64,000 nt of DNA from Spongilla lacustris (GCA_949361645.1 OX442417.1:16897427-16961426); one strand, 5' to 3'. Positions 34,301 to 47,096 are shown, numbered from the stretch's first letter. A program made the numbers and translations. The notes: a model not told the origin generated them from the letters alone.

Positions 34301-35047
34301 TGCCCCACCCCCAGCCTGCACACGTACCATCATAAGAGGCTGCCCCACCCCCAGCCTGCACCTGTACCATCATAAGAGGCTGCCCCACCCCCAGCCTGCA
34401 CATGTACCATCATAAGAGGCTGCCCCACCCCCAGCCTGCACATGTGCCATCATAAGAGGCTGCCCCACCCCCAGCCTGCACCTGTACCATCATAAGAGGC
34501 TGCCCCACCCCCAGCCTGCACCTGTACCATCATAAGAGGCTGCCCCACCCCCAGCCTGCACATGTACCATCATAAGAGGCTGCCCCACCCCCAGCCTGCA
34601 CATGTACCATCATAAGAGGCTGCCCCACCCCCAGCCTGCACCTGTACCATCATAAGAGGCTGCCCCACCCCCAGCCTGCACCTGTACCATCATAAGAGGC
34701 TGCCCCACCCCCAGCCTGCACATGTACCATCATAAGAGGCTGCCCCACCCCCAGCCTGCACATGTACCATCATAAGAGGCTGCCCCACCCCCAGCCTGCA
34801 CCTGTACCATCATAAGAGGCTGCCCCACCCCCAGCCTGCACCTGTACCATCATAAGAGGCTGCCCCACCCCCAGCCTGCACACGTACCATCATAAGAGGC
34901 TGCCCCACCCCCAGCCTGCACACGTACCATCATAAGAGGCTGCCCCACCCCCAGCCTGCACATGTACCATCATAAGAGGCTGCCCCACCCCCAGCCTGCA
35001 CATGTACCATCATAAGAGGCTGCCCCACCCCCAGCCTGCACACGTAC
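34283..35047. repeat. 40-bp minisatellite with AABB higher order
   Basis: 19 copies of CATCATAAGAGGCTGCCCCA-CCCCCAGCCTGCAcNNGTAC. The variant tetranucleotide CCTG/CATG/CACG runs in pairs (CATG CATG CCTG CCTG ...), so the real period is 160 bp. The same unit occurs five times at 50,173-50,370 next to the same flanking element. Confidence 0.95.
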
Positions 35048-35216
35048 CTTGTTATTATCTTAGCTAAAAGGCATCACTACAATTTAGATCTGCCATGCCC
35101 GGTTCTTGGGAAGACCACACCCACTGGCTTCATTGTCTAAATATTCCACACAGTTGGATTCCACACTCAAATCGCCATCCAATTCAAATAAATGCACACA
35201 CAGTACACACACACAG

Positions 35217-36977
35217 CTATCTACTGCAGTAAGCCTCAATTTTATCGGCCTGTGTAGCCAACTGGCTCTGTCTAAGAACACCAACTAGTGTCCTCCATGT
35301 TGTGGGTTTCCTTCCAGTACCACCAATCCACCTCTGGAAGATGGCCCGTGTGATCTCTTCAGCATTACGCTGGTGCTCCAATGTGAGTGCTTCCACCAAC
35401 ACTCCATTATCATCCTCCAGCAGGAATATCCCCAGGGTGGGGTACCTGGTACCAACACTTTGGATCATGTTCAGGTGACCAACAGATATGGACATCAGCT
35501 CCCTGATGGAAGGCGTGGCTGATGGAGGGAAGGATGAAAAAACATACAAAGCCAATCTGTATATCCTGTCAACACAGCCTTGAGCATGCAGTAACATATT
35601 AATGCACATTGGGTATCAGTTGAACACAGCATAGGAATGAAGGAACCATCTTACCATCTATTCTTGGTGGTGAGGGATCAACATTGCGAATCTCTCTGCC
35701 TGGGTGTCCACTGAGGGGGATAAGGTGAGAACACTTAGGCTATCAGATGTGTACTAAAAACACCTCCCTATCTAAGGGATCCTAATGTGGAAATATCCCT
35801 ACAAATAGCACCAATTATGCACAATTTCAAATTTCCCACCATTACAACACACATCCACTGTGTTCAAAGTGCCAACAACTCCACCCATTATTAGAAAATG
35901 ACTGGTGCACATCACCACCATCAACACCCCCACAGGTACACTCCAAATATTCACACACCTGTCATCTGTCTTGTGGAAGACCATAGCCAGACCTGAAAAA
36001 TAGTCTGGTTAGTAGTACTGACCATAACACTTGCATGGCTTACCTTCCACAGTGACCCTCAAGACCCTCTGACTGTCCCCATCAACCACCAACAGCCTTC
36101 CTCCTGACAGCAGTAGAGTGTCTACATCTGAGCACTCAAATGGCATGTCTCCAACATGCTGCCACTTCTGATCAACAGGGTGGAGGGCATAGATGGCAGA
36201 GGTCATCTTTGATCCATCCCAGCCTCCAATGGCAAGGAGTACACCATCAACCACACATACAGCTGAATAACTGTATGGTACATCTGGTAGCTCTTTCCAG
36301 GTAGATTGCTGTGTGTATACATATTAAAAAGTGAGTGATGTAAAAGCAGTCATGTGGATTTGTGCACCACTGGGTACACAAAGTGTGCATGTGTGGACAT
36401 CATTGGCAACCACTAGCTTACACGATGCTCAGTGGCTCACCAGGTCATTGATGTTGGCACACCACACAGCTGTGGCCATGCCGCCCGTACCTCCCATCAA
36501 GTAGACCAGGTCTCCATGGACCACTGCTGACATGTTCCTACATCGCTTAGGCAGTGATGATCCAATGTGCCAGGTCTGTGTCTTCCCATCAAAAATTTGA
36601 ACATCAGCCAAGGTTTTACCCCCATCCCCTATCCCTCCCATCACCAACAGACCACCTCCACCAACACTAACTACCGAGGACCACTCACAACCTACCACCA
36701 TGCCTGACATGAGGGACCACTTCCCTCCTGCCCATGCCATCACCTCCTTACTATACACACCTCCACCTTTATAACCTCCTACTGCCACCAACTTCCGACC
36801 ACACACACCTAGTGTGGCCCCTCCCACGATATCATCCGCCCATCTGTTCCACCCATTTTTCTCATTAAACATGTACACTCCCGCTCTTCCTCCCCACACA
36901 ACCCTACCCTCCACCTCCACCAGACCACCGCCAACACCACCCTGTGGTACTTCTGCACATGTTTCAAAATGAAACAT
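35217..36977 (-). CDS. Kelch propeller - Death domain protein
   Basis: Five exons with canonical sites and continuous phase: 36,977-36,441, 36,308-36,044, 35,992-35,959, 35,710-35,655, 35,518-35,217; 397 residues. The ATG is at 36,977 (MFHFETC). The first two exons hold about six Kelch blades with the usual double glycine (KLVAVGGYKGGGVYSKEV; GLLVMGGIGDGGKTLADVQI followed by TQTWHIG; VLLAIGGWDGSKMTSAIYAL). After a short Pro-rich linker, the last exon is a ~95-residue Death-fold domain (YPTLGIFLLEDDNGVLVEAL; RWIGGTGRKPTTWRTLVGVL) ending in Ser-Arg. Kelch propellers bind partner proteins and Death domains multimerise, so an adaptor or sensor in apoptosis or innate immunity is the natural inference. 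It is a paralogue of the Kelch exons at 45.0-46.3 kb; the promoter-side sequence (36,980-37,700) is also similar to 46,272-47,110. Confidence 0.88.
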
Positions 36978-37686
36978 TTTTTTTAATGTGCTAAAGAAAA
37001 GAAATCATTGATAGTTAATTCACAGACACATACACAGTTAATTACACCATTTTGTCCTTACAATGTATTGCCATTTTGTATGCGGCTTTGCCAATAGTTT
37101 ATAATCATATTAATATTATCATGCTCAGCTAGTTTGTTGCTGGAATTTGCATATTGATGCACCGGCGTGCACGTTAGGGTTCAGAAAATAGCCATACACT
37201 TCATAATCCAAGGGGTTGTTGTTTTGTTTCAATGGCCATATCCATTAGTAGAGCATGCGCATAATTCCAAGTGGTACGAGACTGGGAACGAGGTACGTTC
37301 CAATGTTACGCCTCCGGGTCTCTGTGTATGCTATCCCATCCATACTTGTGCGTAATCATTCATTGCAGGTCAAAGTTTAAGTAAAACCTTGGTTTATTCT
37401 ACATACCTTGGCTAGCTGTGTGGACTTACAACACCACAATACCATTACTGCTCTCCTATCACTACTACCCACAACAAAACAATCGTCCTTCTTGCTCCCT
37501 GCGCGGCAGGTTGCAGGGTACAAAAGGGCAAAAGTTTAGCTACAAATTATCTAACATTAGACAGTATACCTCAAAATTTCTATCAGTATGCACGGGCAAG
37601 CAGAAAACAAATCAAACTTACACAGTTCCTACCTTTCAATTGTTTTTTAACGTCAAAATGAACAGGTCCTCTTTTAGGAGATAACT

Positions 37687-37698
37687 ACGCATGCGCAG
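37687..37698. promoter_or_regulatory. NRF1-like palindrome upstream of Kelch-Death gene
   Basis: ACGCATGCGCAG. The identical string occurs at the matching place (47,097) upstream of the second Kelch gene. Confidence 0.55.
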
Positions 37699-38039
37699 TG
37701 TTCCATCCGTATTCGGGGGTGCGATCTTATCGCATACTTAGTTTAATTACGGTACATAACAGCTTTTGCAGCAGAACCAAACTCGGAGGAGTGCGGGGGA
37801 ATAGGAGATAACTACTACTTTTCCAATAAACAGCAGTTTTCCGAGCGGAGATATACCTAGTCTGTCAAGCCAGAATTACAACTGATGACTTTTTTTCCCC
37901 AATACGACGTATTATTATTATAAAGCAATGGCAAGCCTTTGGTATAGCCAGCAAGATATTGATGAAACTGGCTGATCTGATCTGTTGGCTACCATTCTGG
38001 CCAGAGTCTTGAAAATTGGTATACTAATTATTAATTAAA

Positions 38040-38510
38040 TTGGTATACTAATTATTATTATTATTATTATTATTTAGATAGTTGTATGTATTAAAATTGT
38101 CAAATATACATGACATATGAACCACACTACTGTAGGCCTACATTATTATTATTATTATTACACTAGAGCAACCACTACATAGCACCCTCCACCCTCTTTC
38201 AAAGACAGACCGGAACCTCAGCTTCTTGGCGACGTGCATCTTGCCGAGCAGACTTGGACACCAATGGGCAAGCTACGGCAGGCAAAGGCGATTTTTGAAA
38301 CAAAGATGTCACCCCACCTTTAGCAGCGGCCTCTTTGGAATGTTGCTCTTCCGCGACTTTAGTCGGCGTGACCGAGGAGGTCACACCTTTCAGCACATCA
38401 GCCCCGTCCCCAGTGTTATCAAAGTCCTGATCAGGATAGTGTGCCGCAACCCAAGAGTTCAATAAAGCTTCCAGTCTCTTATATTCGTCCCATTATTATC
38501 ATTATTATCA

Positions 38511-38549
<39 letters not shown>

Positions 38550-38560
38550 GAAATGTATTT
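38040..38560. repeat. (ATT)n microsatellites
   Basis: Three ATT/ATC runs at 38,045-38,075, 38,140-38,160 and 38,490-38,550, surrounding a short unassigned minus-strand frame (38,462-38,199). Confidence 0.9.
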
Positions 38561-38639
38561 AATGAAATTGAACATATACAACATTATTACAGTTTTAAGC
38601 TACACAATGTTATTAATACATTGGAACGGAGAAGGTGAG

Positions 38640-39430
38640 GAGACGTACTAGACTAACATCCAGTTGCCATCGAACGGGACAGCAGAGCTCTGGCATTCGC
38701 TCTGACTAGGACCGGACTTGCAACAATTTGATCTGATTGCAAGTCGAGAAAGGCTTGTCTGTGCTTCAGGACCCCAACAACCATAAACCTCAACTGCCAG
38801 AGGTACACACACACACACCCAAGCACTGAGCCTTTGCGTCATTGCTGGCATGTTTCCTGTTTTCAGCCACTTGAGCAGTTGACCCACCTGTCACACTCGC
38901 TTCGTGTAGAGTAATTGGAGTAAGCGGTGATGTGACAGTTATGTCAAAAGCTGCAGGTTTTCTCAGAACCCAATTAGGAACAAGCACGTCAGCCGGCCTT
39001 GTGCGTCAGACATCATGACCCAAACCACTTCCAACTTCCATTTGGCCACCAATACCAGCCTGCCTACAAGACTAAAAAAAAACATCCCGGACCCTATTGT
39101 GGCGAGAGACCACATTGCCATTATATCGGCAAGTTAGTACATGATGACCCAAGGGATCTAATGCCAAGGTAAGACAACAAGGGCATTTCTCCCCACTGAA
39201 TAGGTCAATCCCAAGCCACCATTTTATTGCAGTTTGGAACTCTGCAGATTCCAGATGGAGGCTGAGTCCAGGAGATGGCACAACTGAAAGCCAAGAAGCA
39301 GCATGAGGGAATCCGACTGATAATAGCCACACCCTATTTGGCAATGACGAGGACTCAAAGAGTGCATGAAACTGGCTATGTTCAATCCTACTAGAAAGCT
39401 CCTTCTGATTTTTGGGTGAAGTCAGCAATT
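38640..39430 (-). mobile_element. Retroelement RT C-terminal fragment
   Basis: Minus frames 39,428-39,072 (WLSVVPSPGLSLHLESAEFQ; CLTLALDPLGHHVLTCRYNG; VVSRHNRVRDVFF), 38,987-38,790 (VPNWVLRKPAAFDITVTSPL) and 38,887-38,648 (VCVPLAVEVYGCWGPEAQTS) follow each other as in the C-terminal region of widespread invertebrate reverse-transcriptase ORFs. Frameshifts separate them; no RT catalytic domain is present. Confidence 0.7.
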
Positions 39431-39980
39431 CATCAGTAGAAGTAACATCAGCTGGAGAAACCAGGCTAATAAAGCAATCTATTGATTGGAGAAGATGTGG
39501 CTAGCTTGTGTTGGATGCAGAGCCTGACACTGCTACATAGGTCAGCGGTCTAAGTTGTTCTTATTCCATCATTCGTACATAATGGAAACAATATCTTCAT
39601 GTAAATACAGGTCCTAATGGCCGCTAATTGCTTTGCTGCTGGCCAAATGATGCAAGTGTTAAGCATGATCATGACTATAGTAATTATCACTAGTACACTT
39701 GCATCACTATGTAGTTTCTCCCCCATCAAAAATGTGCATACGTGGTATGTGACCTCTGAACTATGACCTGAGGTATGCACCGATGAGTTTATGTAGTGTT
39801 GTATCATAGATTTGAAGAGCTGTTCTACAACTTCCTTCAGTATACATAACTACTACACATGCACGTTATTGTGTTATGTGATGAGCAGTGGATGGTCTAG
39901 GGTCTTCCATACCGTTATCCACATGTCATCAAAATAACATTTATTTGCTGTGACAAAAATGTTTAAGTTCCAAGTATAGG
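39431..39980. other. No gene recognised
   Basis: Spacer between the retroelement fragment and the COR pseudogene; short frames only. Confidence 0.5.
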
Positions 39981-39986
39981 TCCCTA

Positions 39987-40830
39987 TCACCAAGCCAGTT
40001 CATCTTCTAACTGGACATTATGGTACTTGAGCACACTACAGGCACTCTTGATACCACTGTGGACAAGACCTCTTATCTCCCTACACACCTCACTTGAAGC
40101 CTCATCAACATGCACTGCTATATAGGAGAACATGTCTACAAGGGTCACCATTTCTGGAGTGCCCCTTTGTATAAATGTAATACAGTTGCGATACAGACGC
40201 AATGGCTGATCTCCATCCATACAGGAAATTCTAGCTCCAGGTCAAGGTCCAAGTCGGTCGAGAAAGTAGAGGCAAGAGAAGACAACTACATTAGGAAGTC
40301 TGGACACACCTCCCAGGAAGATGAAAGTAGAAGGGCCACAAGACAGCAAAACAGACCACTAGGAATATAGCCATGGGGGAACCTAATCATCAGGGAGGCA
40401 CCTCTTTCAAGGTACTTGGACACTTGGGTGGAGTCCAGGTGGGGCAGCAGAGCAGGCATCAAGTACTCACCATCTCTGATCATAGCTATGGCACCACGAC
40501 TCACCAGCAACTTCACTAGATCTTGTCGAGTGAACAGACCCTCTGTAATGCCTTGGAAATTTTCCCAGTAGCTCCACTGACAACAGGCCATGGTTCCTGA
40601 ACATGACCAGGTCACCTCTAACTGCCACACACCCCTCTGGACTATCCCTCAGCTTGCAGTGGTACTGCACCAGTTGAGTCATCTTGGTGAGGACTACCTA
40701 GGGGTCACAGAACACTGTCTGGGAAAGAACCTCTGGGTAATATAAGAACACATTGTGTTTGACAAGAGGTGCAAGGCAGCAGAGAACACATCTCCCTCAA
40801 TATGAAACCTTTCAGCTCACACCATGCTAT
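39987..40830 (-). pseudogene. Decayed COR-domain copy of the Roco gene
   Basis: Close match to 41,595-42,310 of the neighbouring gene (LVSRGAIAMIRDGEYLMPAL; VDMFSYIAVHVDEASSEVCR). Defects versus that copy: an in-frame TAG where the intact copy has Gln in DPQVVL (about 40,697), a net 2-nt loss near 40,545-40,560, and a ~70-bp deletion near 40,815. It retains a longer intron (about 80 bp) where the intact copy has only 14 nt. Confidence 0.82.
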
Positions 40831-41021
40831 TAACCACTTTACTAACTGTTTGGGGAACTTGGATACTCTTTCCTTTCATAATACCTTAAGTCATATGTGA
40901 TGATCTTCAATTCACGCCCACGAGTATTACACCACGTAGACACAGAGATATATAGACATAATCAGACATATTTAGTAAAACAAAACATCTCAAGATAAAA
41001 CATCCAACATTGTTCACAGCT

Positions 41022-44000
41022 TCATGGATCACCTGATCCCTCTGTGATCCAGGAGGTCAACTGTTCAGATAACAGGACTTCACCAACACTAGCACACCTC
41101 AACACACCAATGATTGTCCGCCAGGTGTAGGGAGGTGACCCACGTCTCCTCCACACATCAAACATCTCACCATATGCTCTGTGGTGGTCCTCCAGGGTTG
41201 GATGGTGTGGACCTATCACTTGAAGCTCACCTAGTGTGAGGCCAAGCTGAAGTCCAACTGTCTCAAACTTGTGGGGAATCACAGCTCCTACCCTCTGCAT
41301 GAGGTGTGGTAATGATGGTTCACTGTCCAGGGATAGAGGAACTGTACAGAGATGGAACAGATGGTGGTCAAATGGTACTACCACACACATCACCCACCTG
41401 TTGTACTGGGCTTTTGGTCTGTTTGCACAAATCCAACTTCTCCACACAACCACAACAGCTGGTCCTCACTCAGGTCTCCATTCTGGTCTTCTAAAATGGT
41501 ACACCACCACTTGTATGCAGACCTTGAACACACCACTACAGCTACATGAGGAGGGTCTGATGTACAACGGGCTCCTGCACACATGAAGGCATCTTCTAAC
41601 TGGACATTATGGTACTTGAGCACACTACAGGCACTCTTGATACCACTGTGGACAAGACCTCTTATCTCCCTACACACCTCACTTGAAGCCTCATCAACAT
41701 GCACTGCTATATAGGAGAACATGTCAACAAGGGTTACAATTTCTGAAGAGTACTTATGTACTAATCTGATCCAGTTGCGATATAGAGATATAGACACAAC
41801 GGCTTGCTCCTAGCCATGCACACCTTCCAAGAAGTTGAAAGTAAAAGGGCCACAAGACAACAAAACAGACCACTAGGAAAAAAGCCATGGGTGAATCTAA
41901 TCATCAGGGAGGCACCTCTTTCAAGGTACTTGGACACTTGGGTGGAGTCCAGGTGGGGCAGCAGAGCAGGCATCAAGTACTCACCATCTCTGATCATAGC
42001 TATGGCACCACGACTCACCAGCAACTTCATTAGATCTTGTGGAGTGAACAGACCATCTTTGTAGTGCTTTGGAAACTTTTTTAGTAGCTCCACTGACAAC
42101 AGGCCATGGTCCCTGAACATCACCAGGTTACTTCTAACTGCCAAACCCCCATCCCTCAGCTTGTGGTGGTACTGCACTAGTTCAGTCACCTTGGTGAGAA
42201 CTACCTGGGGGTCACAGAACACTGTCTGGGGAAGAACCTCTGGGTAATATAAGAACACATTGTGTTTGACAAGATGGTGTAAGGCAGCAGAGAACACATC
42301 TCCTTCAATGTGAAACTTTTCAGCACACGCTTTGCACTCTGCAAGGCTGAGAATTCCATCATGGGATGTCCTTTGGAGGACAATTTCCAGCCCAAACCAT
42401 GCTATCGGCCGCTTTACTAATTGTTGGGGGAACTCGGATACTATTTCCTTTCTAAGTACCTGGGCAACGTGTCTGTCCACATCTTCAGGAGAAAGGCCAT
42501 TCACAGCAAATATTAGTTTATCCTTTCCTTCTCCAGTATACAGCACCTTAAAGTGGGAGGGGTCCAGTAATGCCTTGATTTGTTTGTTCTTCTCTTCCAT
42601 TGATTCCTTCCAAAACCTCCAACGTAAGGCATCCCGATGTGTTCCCACGACGATGATCAGAGGATGAGCATCCTGTGAGTGAATTACCCCAAGACAGTTT
42701 CGAAGGATCTGTTTATGAGAGAGAGATGATTGATATGGTATACCAACAGGCTTGCCATCTGCTCCATAGTACTCAATGGTGGGGTGATGTGATAGCTCTT
42801 CTGACAGCTTCAGTACAAATATTGTTACCATGGGATCTTGAATGAACAATGGAAGGATGTCATGGTATTGCAGCTGACCACCACTGTCAATGAACTGGAT
42901 CCACTTCACACCAAACAACTTCCTGTTGTCTACATGAAGAGATTTAGGGTTAAATACAAGCAAATAACAAGGCCTGCTGCTCTTACCTGAGGATTGGTTG
43001 ATGTGATGAACCAGCTCATCCTCTATATCTGCAGTCCTGCTCTGTTCAGGCTGGGTGGTGTCCTTGGTGATGTTCACACCAGCAGGGGTGGGACCAACAG
43101 CTCCATCACTGGCTACATTGGAAGGGTCTATGGCCATCTTTGGGAGAGTGCTCACCACATCAGCCAATGATGGTGCCATGGATACACCACCTTTGATGGT
43201 TCCTCCAATAACACTCATCAGTGCCTGGTCATCTTCAACCACAAACCAGTCATCCTCCTCTTGTCCACCCACACCAGCCAGTGTGAAGGAGATGGCTCTA
43301 ACAGGGTTGTCAGCCAGTCCTGTACTGACACGTTGCTCTGGATGGTCCTTCTTGAGAAGGAGGTGTTTGAGGTGAGTCTTGCCAACACCAGCAGCTCCAA
43401 GGATGAGACACTTGGTCACTGAAGTTTCCACATATCCCTTGGTCATGGCCTCCTCATAGAGACTCCTGAAGAAAGGTATCAAATCAGATACATAAAAGGT
43501 GGCTAGCCATATTCGGTCGACTATGCATTTAGTATAATAGCAGGTTACTGATTTCAGAATCTCCTTTAGTCGAAATAACCGATCGCGATTCTGTTTTTCT
43601 TAGTCGCGATTAGTCGATATTCGTTACCTTCATATGCAAAAATCGGTAGGAAATCGATTACCCCTTTTTACATGACCTTCGCTTTTCCTGCCTGTACAAA
43701 GGCTTACTAAATTAACAGGTTAATGAATTAATAGGTAAAAAGAAACATTGTTGATGTTGATGTAATCAACACTTAATCTGTGGACCTGGCACTGCACGCG
43801 CAGTTGGCACGACAAATTAAATACGCTCGCACTCTGCAGTATAGCACATGTGCGTTAATCAAACAGGTTACGCGCTACGTACACTTTTGCACAGGTGACA
43901 GGTGTCCAAATACTTAGGTGCACCCGGGGCTGGCTCTTTTCCAGATGTTTGGCCATGACATTCTGAATATTGTACATGTCTTCATTGGCGGCTTTGCCAT

Positions 44001-46271
44001 AAGCGTGGAGCGGTGTTCCACCATGAGGTTTCTAGCTGGTTGTGCTCAATGACAGTACTTATGAAATTATTGAGGGTCATGCTGTTCGAACAATGGAATT
44101 ATGCGTGCATTTTGTACTTGAAAGGTCAAAGGAACATGCATGACTTCACAGCAAAATCAAGTGCGCTTAAATAAGGATTGCGGGAGATTAAATGTTAAAG
44201 ATTACCTTGTTTGTCTTCTAAAAACACAAACAAGTTACGTGATAATGTTGATGTGCAGAAATACATGCTGATTCTAATAATGTAATTTGCATCCTAATAG
44301 CATATTCTATTGTGGAGATATTTTAGAAAAACCAAGATTTTTAGTTTTCTACTCTCTTTGTGACAAGAATAAGAACCATAAGTATAAAGAAAACATAAAA
44401 CAAGTTTCTGCAGATATGTGACATTCTAGTTAAAGTTAGTAGTCCCTGCTCAGATGTGTATACATGCAGTATGTTAGTTGTGTTAAGTTACTATTACATA
44501 TCACCACTCAAAGCCAAAAACAACATACTTGTAACTACAGAAAGGTCTAGAATAAATCCCCCTCCTCCCAGGTGTGTTTAGTGAGGTGTCCTTAGCACTC
44601 ATGCATCACTATGAGTTATGGTCAGGTACCTCTACATAAGGGTGTGTTACCCTCACCGTGGTATGACCTCTCTGAGGGGAATGAGGTGGGAACCCTCACC
44701 CTAGTGATGCATTGGATGTGTACTAAGGACACCTCCCTACCTAAGGGAAATTTGGGGAGGTGATCCTAATGACATAACTCCACCTCTTAGGGAAGTGAGG
44801 AAGTGTTCTTACATATATGTGCACTTTTGTAAAATTAGTATTTCCAAACATACCGTGTGTACTCAAGTGCACATTATCCACCATCAACACCCCACAGGCA
44901 CACTCCAACCATTCACACACCTGTCATCTATCTTCACTGTGTTCACAGGACTAGGGAAGACCATAGCCAGACCTGAAAATAGTCTGGTTAGTAGTACTGA
45001 CCATAACAGTTGCATGGCTTACCTTCCACAGTGACCCTCAAGACCCTCTGACTGTCCCCATCAACCACCAACAGCTTTCCTCCTGACAGCAGTAGAGTGT
45101 CTACATAGAAACACCCAAATGGTATGTCTCCAACATGCTGCCACTTCTGATCAACAGGGTGGAGGGCATAGATGGCAGAGGTCTTCTTTGATGCACCTGA
45201 GCCTCCAATGGCAAGGAGCACACCATCAACCACACATACAGCTGAACAACTGTATGGTACATCTGGTAGCTCTCTCCAGGTAGATTGCTGTGTGTCTTCT
45301 TGTGACTGTACAGCAATCTGTGTGTGTGTGTGAGGATGCACATTAAAGATGAGTGATGTACAAGCAGTCATGTGGATGTGTGCAACACTGGGTACACATA
45401 GTGTGCATGTGTGGACATCATTGGTGTGTGTGCCCATGTGTGAAGCACACACCACACATCAACTACACAGCTCTAACATCAGCGTGCATGGTGTGCACAT
45501 GATGGAGATGCATGTGCGTGTGTGCGTCTCCACCAGTAGAGCTACTACAGCGAGCGTCCACACTGTGTGTGTGGTGTGGACGCACGCCACATGTGTGCAC
45601 ACATGTGCGTGTGTGTAGGACCACGCTGAGCATGTGTGTGTTGCAGGAAGCGTCCACACGCTAGGTGCATGGTGTGTGTGTGTACCACAGGTCAGCTACA
45701 CACACACACACACTATTAAAGGGACAGAGATGCTACACAATGGGCTCACCAGGTCATTGATGTTGGCACACCACACAGCTGTGGCCATGCCCGCACCTCC
45801 CATCTCGAAGACCAGGTCTTCATGGACCACTGCTGACATGGCCGCACATCGCTTAGGTAGTGATGGTCCAAAGTGCCAGGTCTGTGTCTTCCCATTAAAC
45901 ACCTGAATGTCAGCCAAGTTGGCCCCATCACCTATCCCTCCCATCACCACCAGACCACTTCCACCAACATTAACTACACAAGAGTCCCTACACGCTACCA
46001 ACATGCCTGCACTCCCTCCTCTCATCTCCAACATGCTGCCACCCTTATAACCTCCCACTGTCACTAACCTTCCTCCACACACGCCTAGTGTGGCACCTAC
46101 CTCAACACCACCAGTCAATCTCTTCCACTTATCCTTATCATCCAACATGTACACTCCTCCTCCTCCTCGTCCCCACACAACCCTACCCTCCACCTCCACC
46201 AGACCACCACCATCCCACCCTCGACCACCTCGCTGCTCTCGGATATTTTCACAAGTTTCAAAATGAAACAT
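41022..46271 (-). CDS. Kelch - Roc GTPase - COR - Death protein (Roco family)
   Basis: Model: 46,271-45,750, 45,287-45,023, 44,972-44,921, 43,465-42,987, 42,929-41,824, 41,809-41,398, 41,341-41,022; phases agree throughout and give 1,051 residues. The first three exons are Kelch blades (MFHFETCEN...). The fourth and fifth encode a Roc-type GTPase: P-loop GAAGVGKT, DSGGQ switch II, and THRD in the NKxD position. A COR-like region follows (CLVALLLST; VDMFSYIAVHVDEASSEVCR). The last exon is a Death domain (FETVGLQLGLTLGELQVIG; SPPYTWRTIIGVLRCASVGE). Roc-COR plus Death is the DAPK1 C-terminal arrangement; here a Kelch propeller would replace kinase and ankyrin parts. Two caveats: the Kelch and Roc exons are joined only by phase across a 1.45-kb intron, and the segment 41,810-41,823 must be absent from the mRNA for the Death exon to be in frame. 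If they are separate genes, the Roc gene starts at an unidentified exon. Confidence 0.72.
44568..44768. mobile_element. Inverted-repeat MITE in the Kelch-Roc intron
   Basis: CCCCCTCCTCCCAGGTGTGT...GAGGTGTCCTTAG is mirrored by CTAAGGACACCTCCCTACCT...GGGGAGG with ~45-bp imperfect arms. A related fragment lies at 35,740-35,785 (ACTAAAAACACCTCCCTATC). Confidence 0.65.
45300..45730. repeat. TG/CA-rich intron between Kelch exons
   Basis: Alternating GTGTG and ACACA tracts with ~20-bp local repeats; both strands show low-complexity open frames of no significance. Confidence 0.8.
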
Positions 46272-47096
46272 TTTTATGTTCTAAAGAAAAATAATTAATT
46301 CACAGACAGCACCACCTTCGTTTGGGGACCTAGCTAGCTCGTACGCACAACAGGTCCACACCACACACACTTCACGCTTCTCTTTACTACATCGCACACT
46401 ACCATGGGCCAACGGCTACCTGCTTCATGGCCACAGGTAAGGAGGCCTCTTATGGCCCAACGGGGACATCCCAAACAGAGCATTTCGAGCACTACACTAG
46501 GCCATATTGGCTACCCCGCACCACGAGGCTCTCAAGCTATGCCTAATGGCGAGGCTGGCTACCTCCAGCTAATGGGAAGTGATTTTTATACCCCTTGGCT
46601 AACGTCAGCGTTTGATTGCAGCTCGTGTGTGCTCCACTCCCACCTAGATTCGTTACTTACTACTTCACTAGGCGAAAAAGAAGGCGTAGACTTCTCTAGA
46701 TAAGCCCATACAGGTATAACGTTGACACGCGCACACCACTACTGCCCTCCCACACACCTTGGGTAGCTGCGGGGACCTCCAACACCACAACACAAACACC
46801 AACTAGGAAAAACACCAAAAACTGCTCTCCTATCAATACCCGCAACAAAATAGTCGCTCGTTCCTTTTGCAGTACACAACCAAAAGGCTTGGTAATAGTA
46901 CCAAAGGCTTAGCTACAGGCACAAACTTGCTACCACGTCACGAGACAAACAGTCACTCACCTTACAATTTCCACTGGCAAAATAAACACACAAACGAAAA
47001 ATCTACAAAAAGATATGTAACAACTATTTATTAATCAAACAACTGCTCAGAAATTATGAACAGACGGAAGCGCCCGTTCGTCTTAAGGAAAGAATT

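Noticed and set aside
34283..35047. CRISPR-like regular spacing of the 40-bp repeat
   Set aside because: Units are contiguous with no unique spacers, and the genome is eukaryotic; it is a minisatellite.
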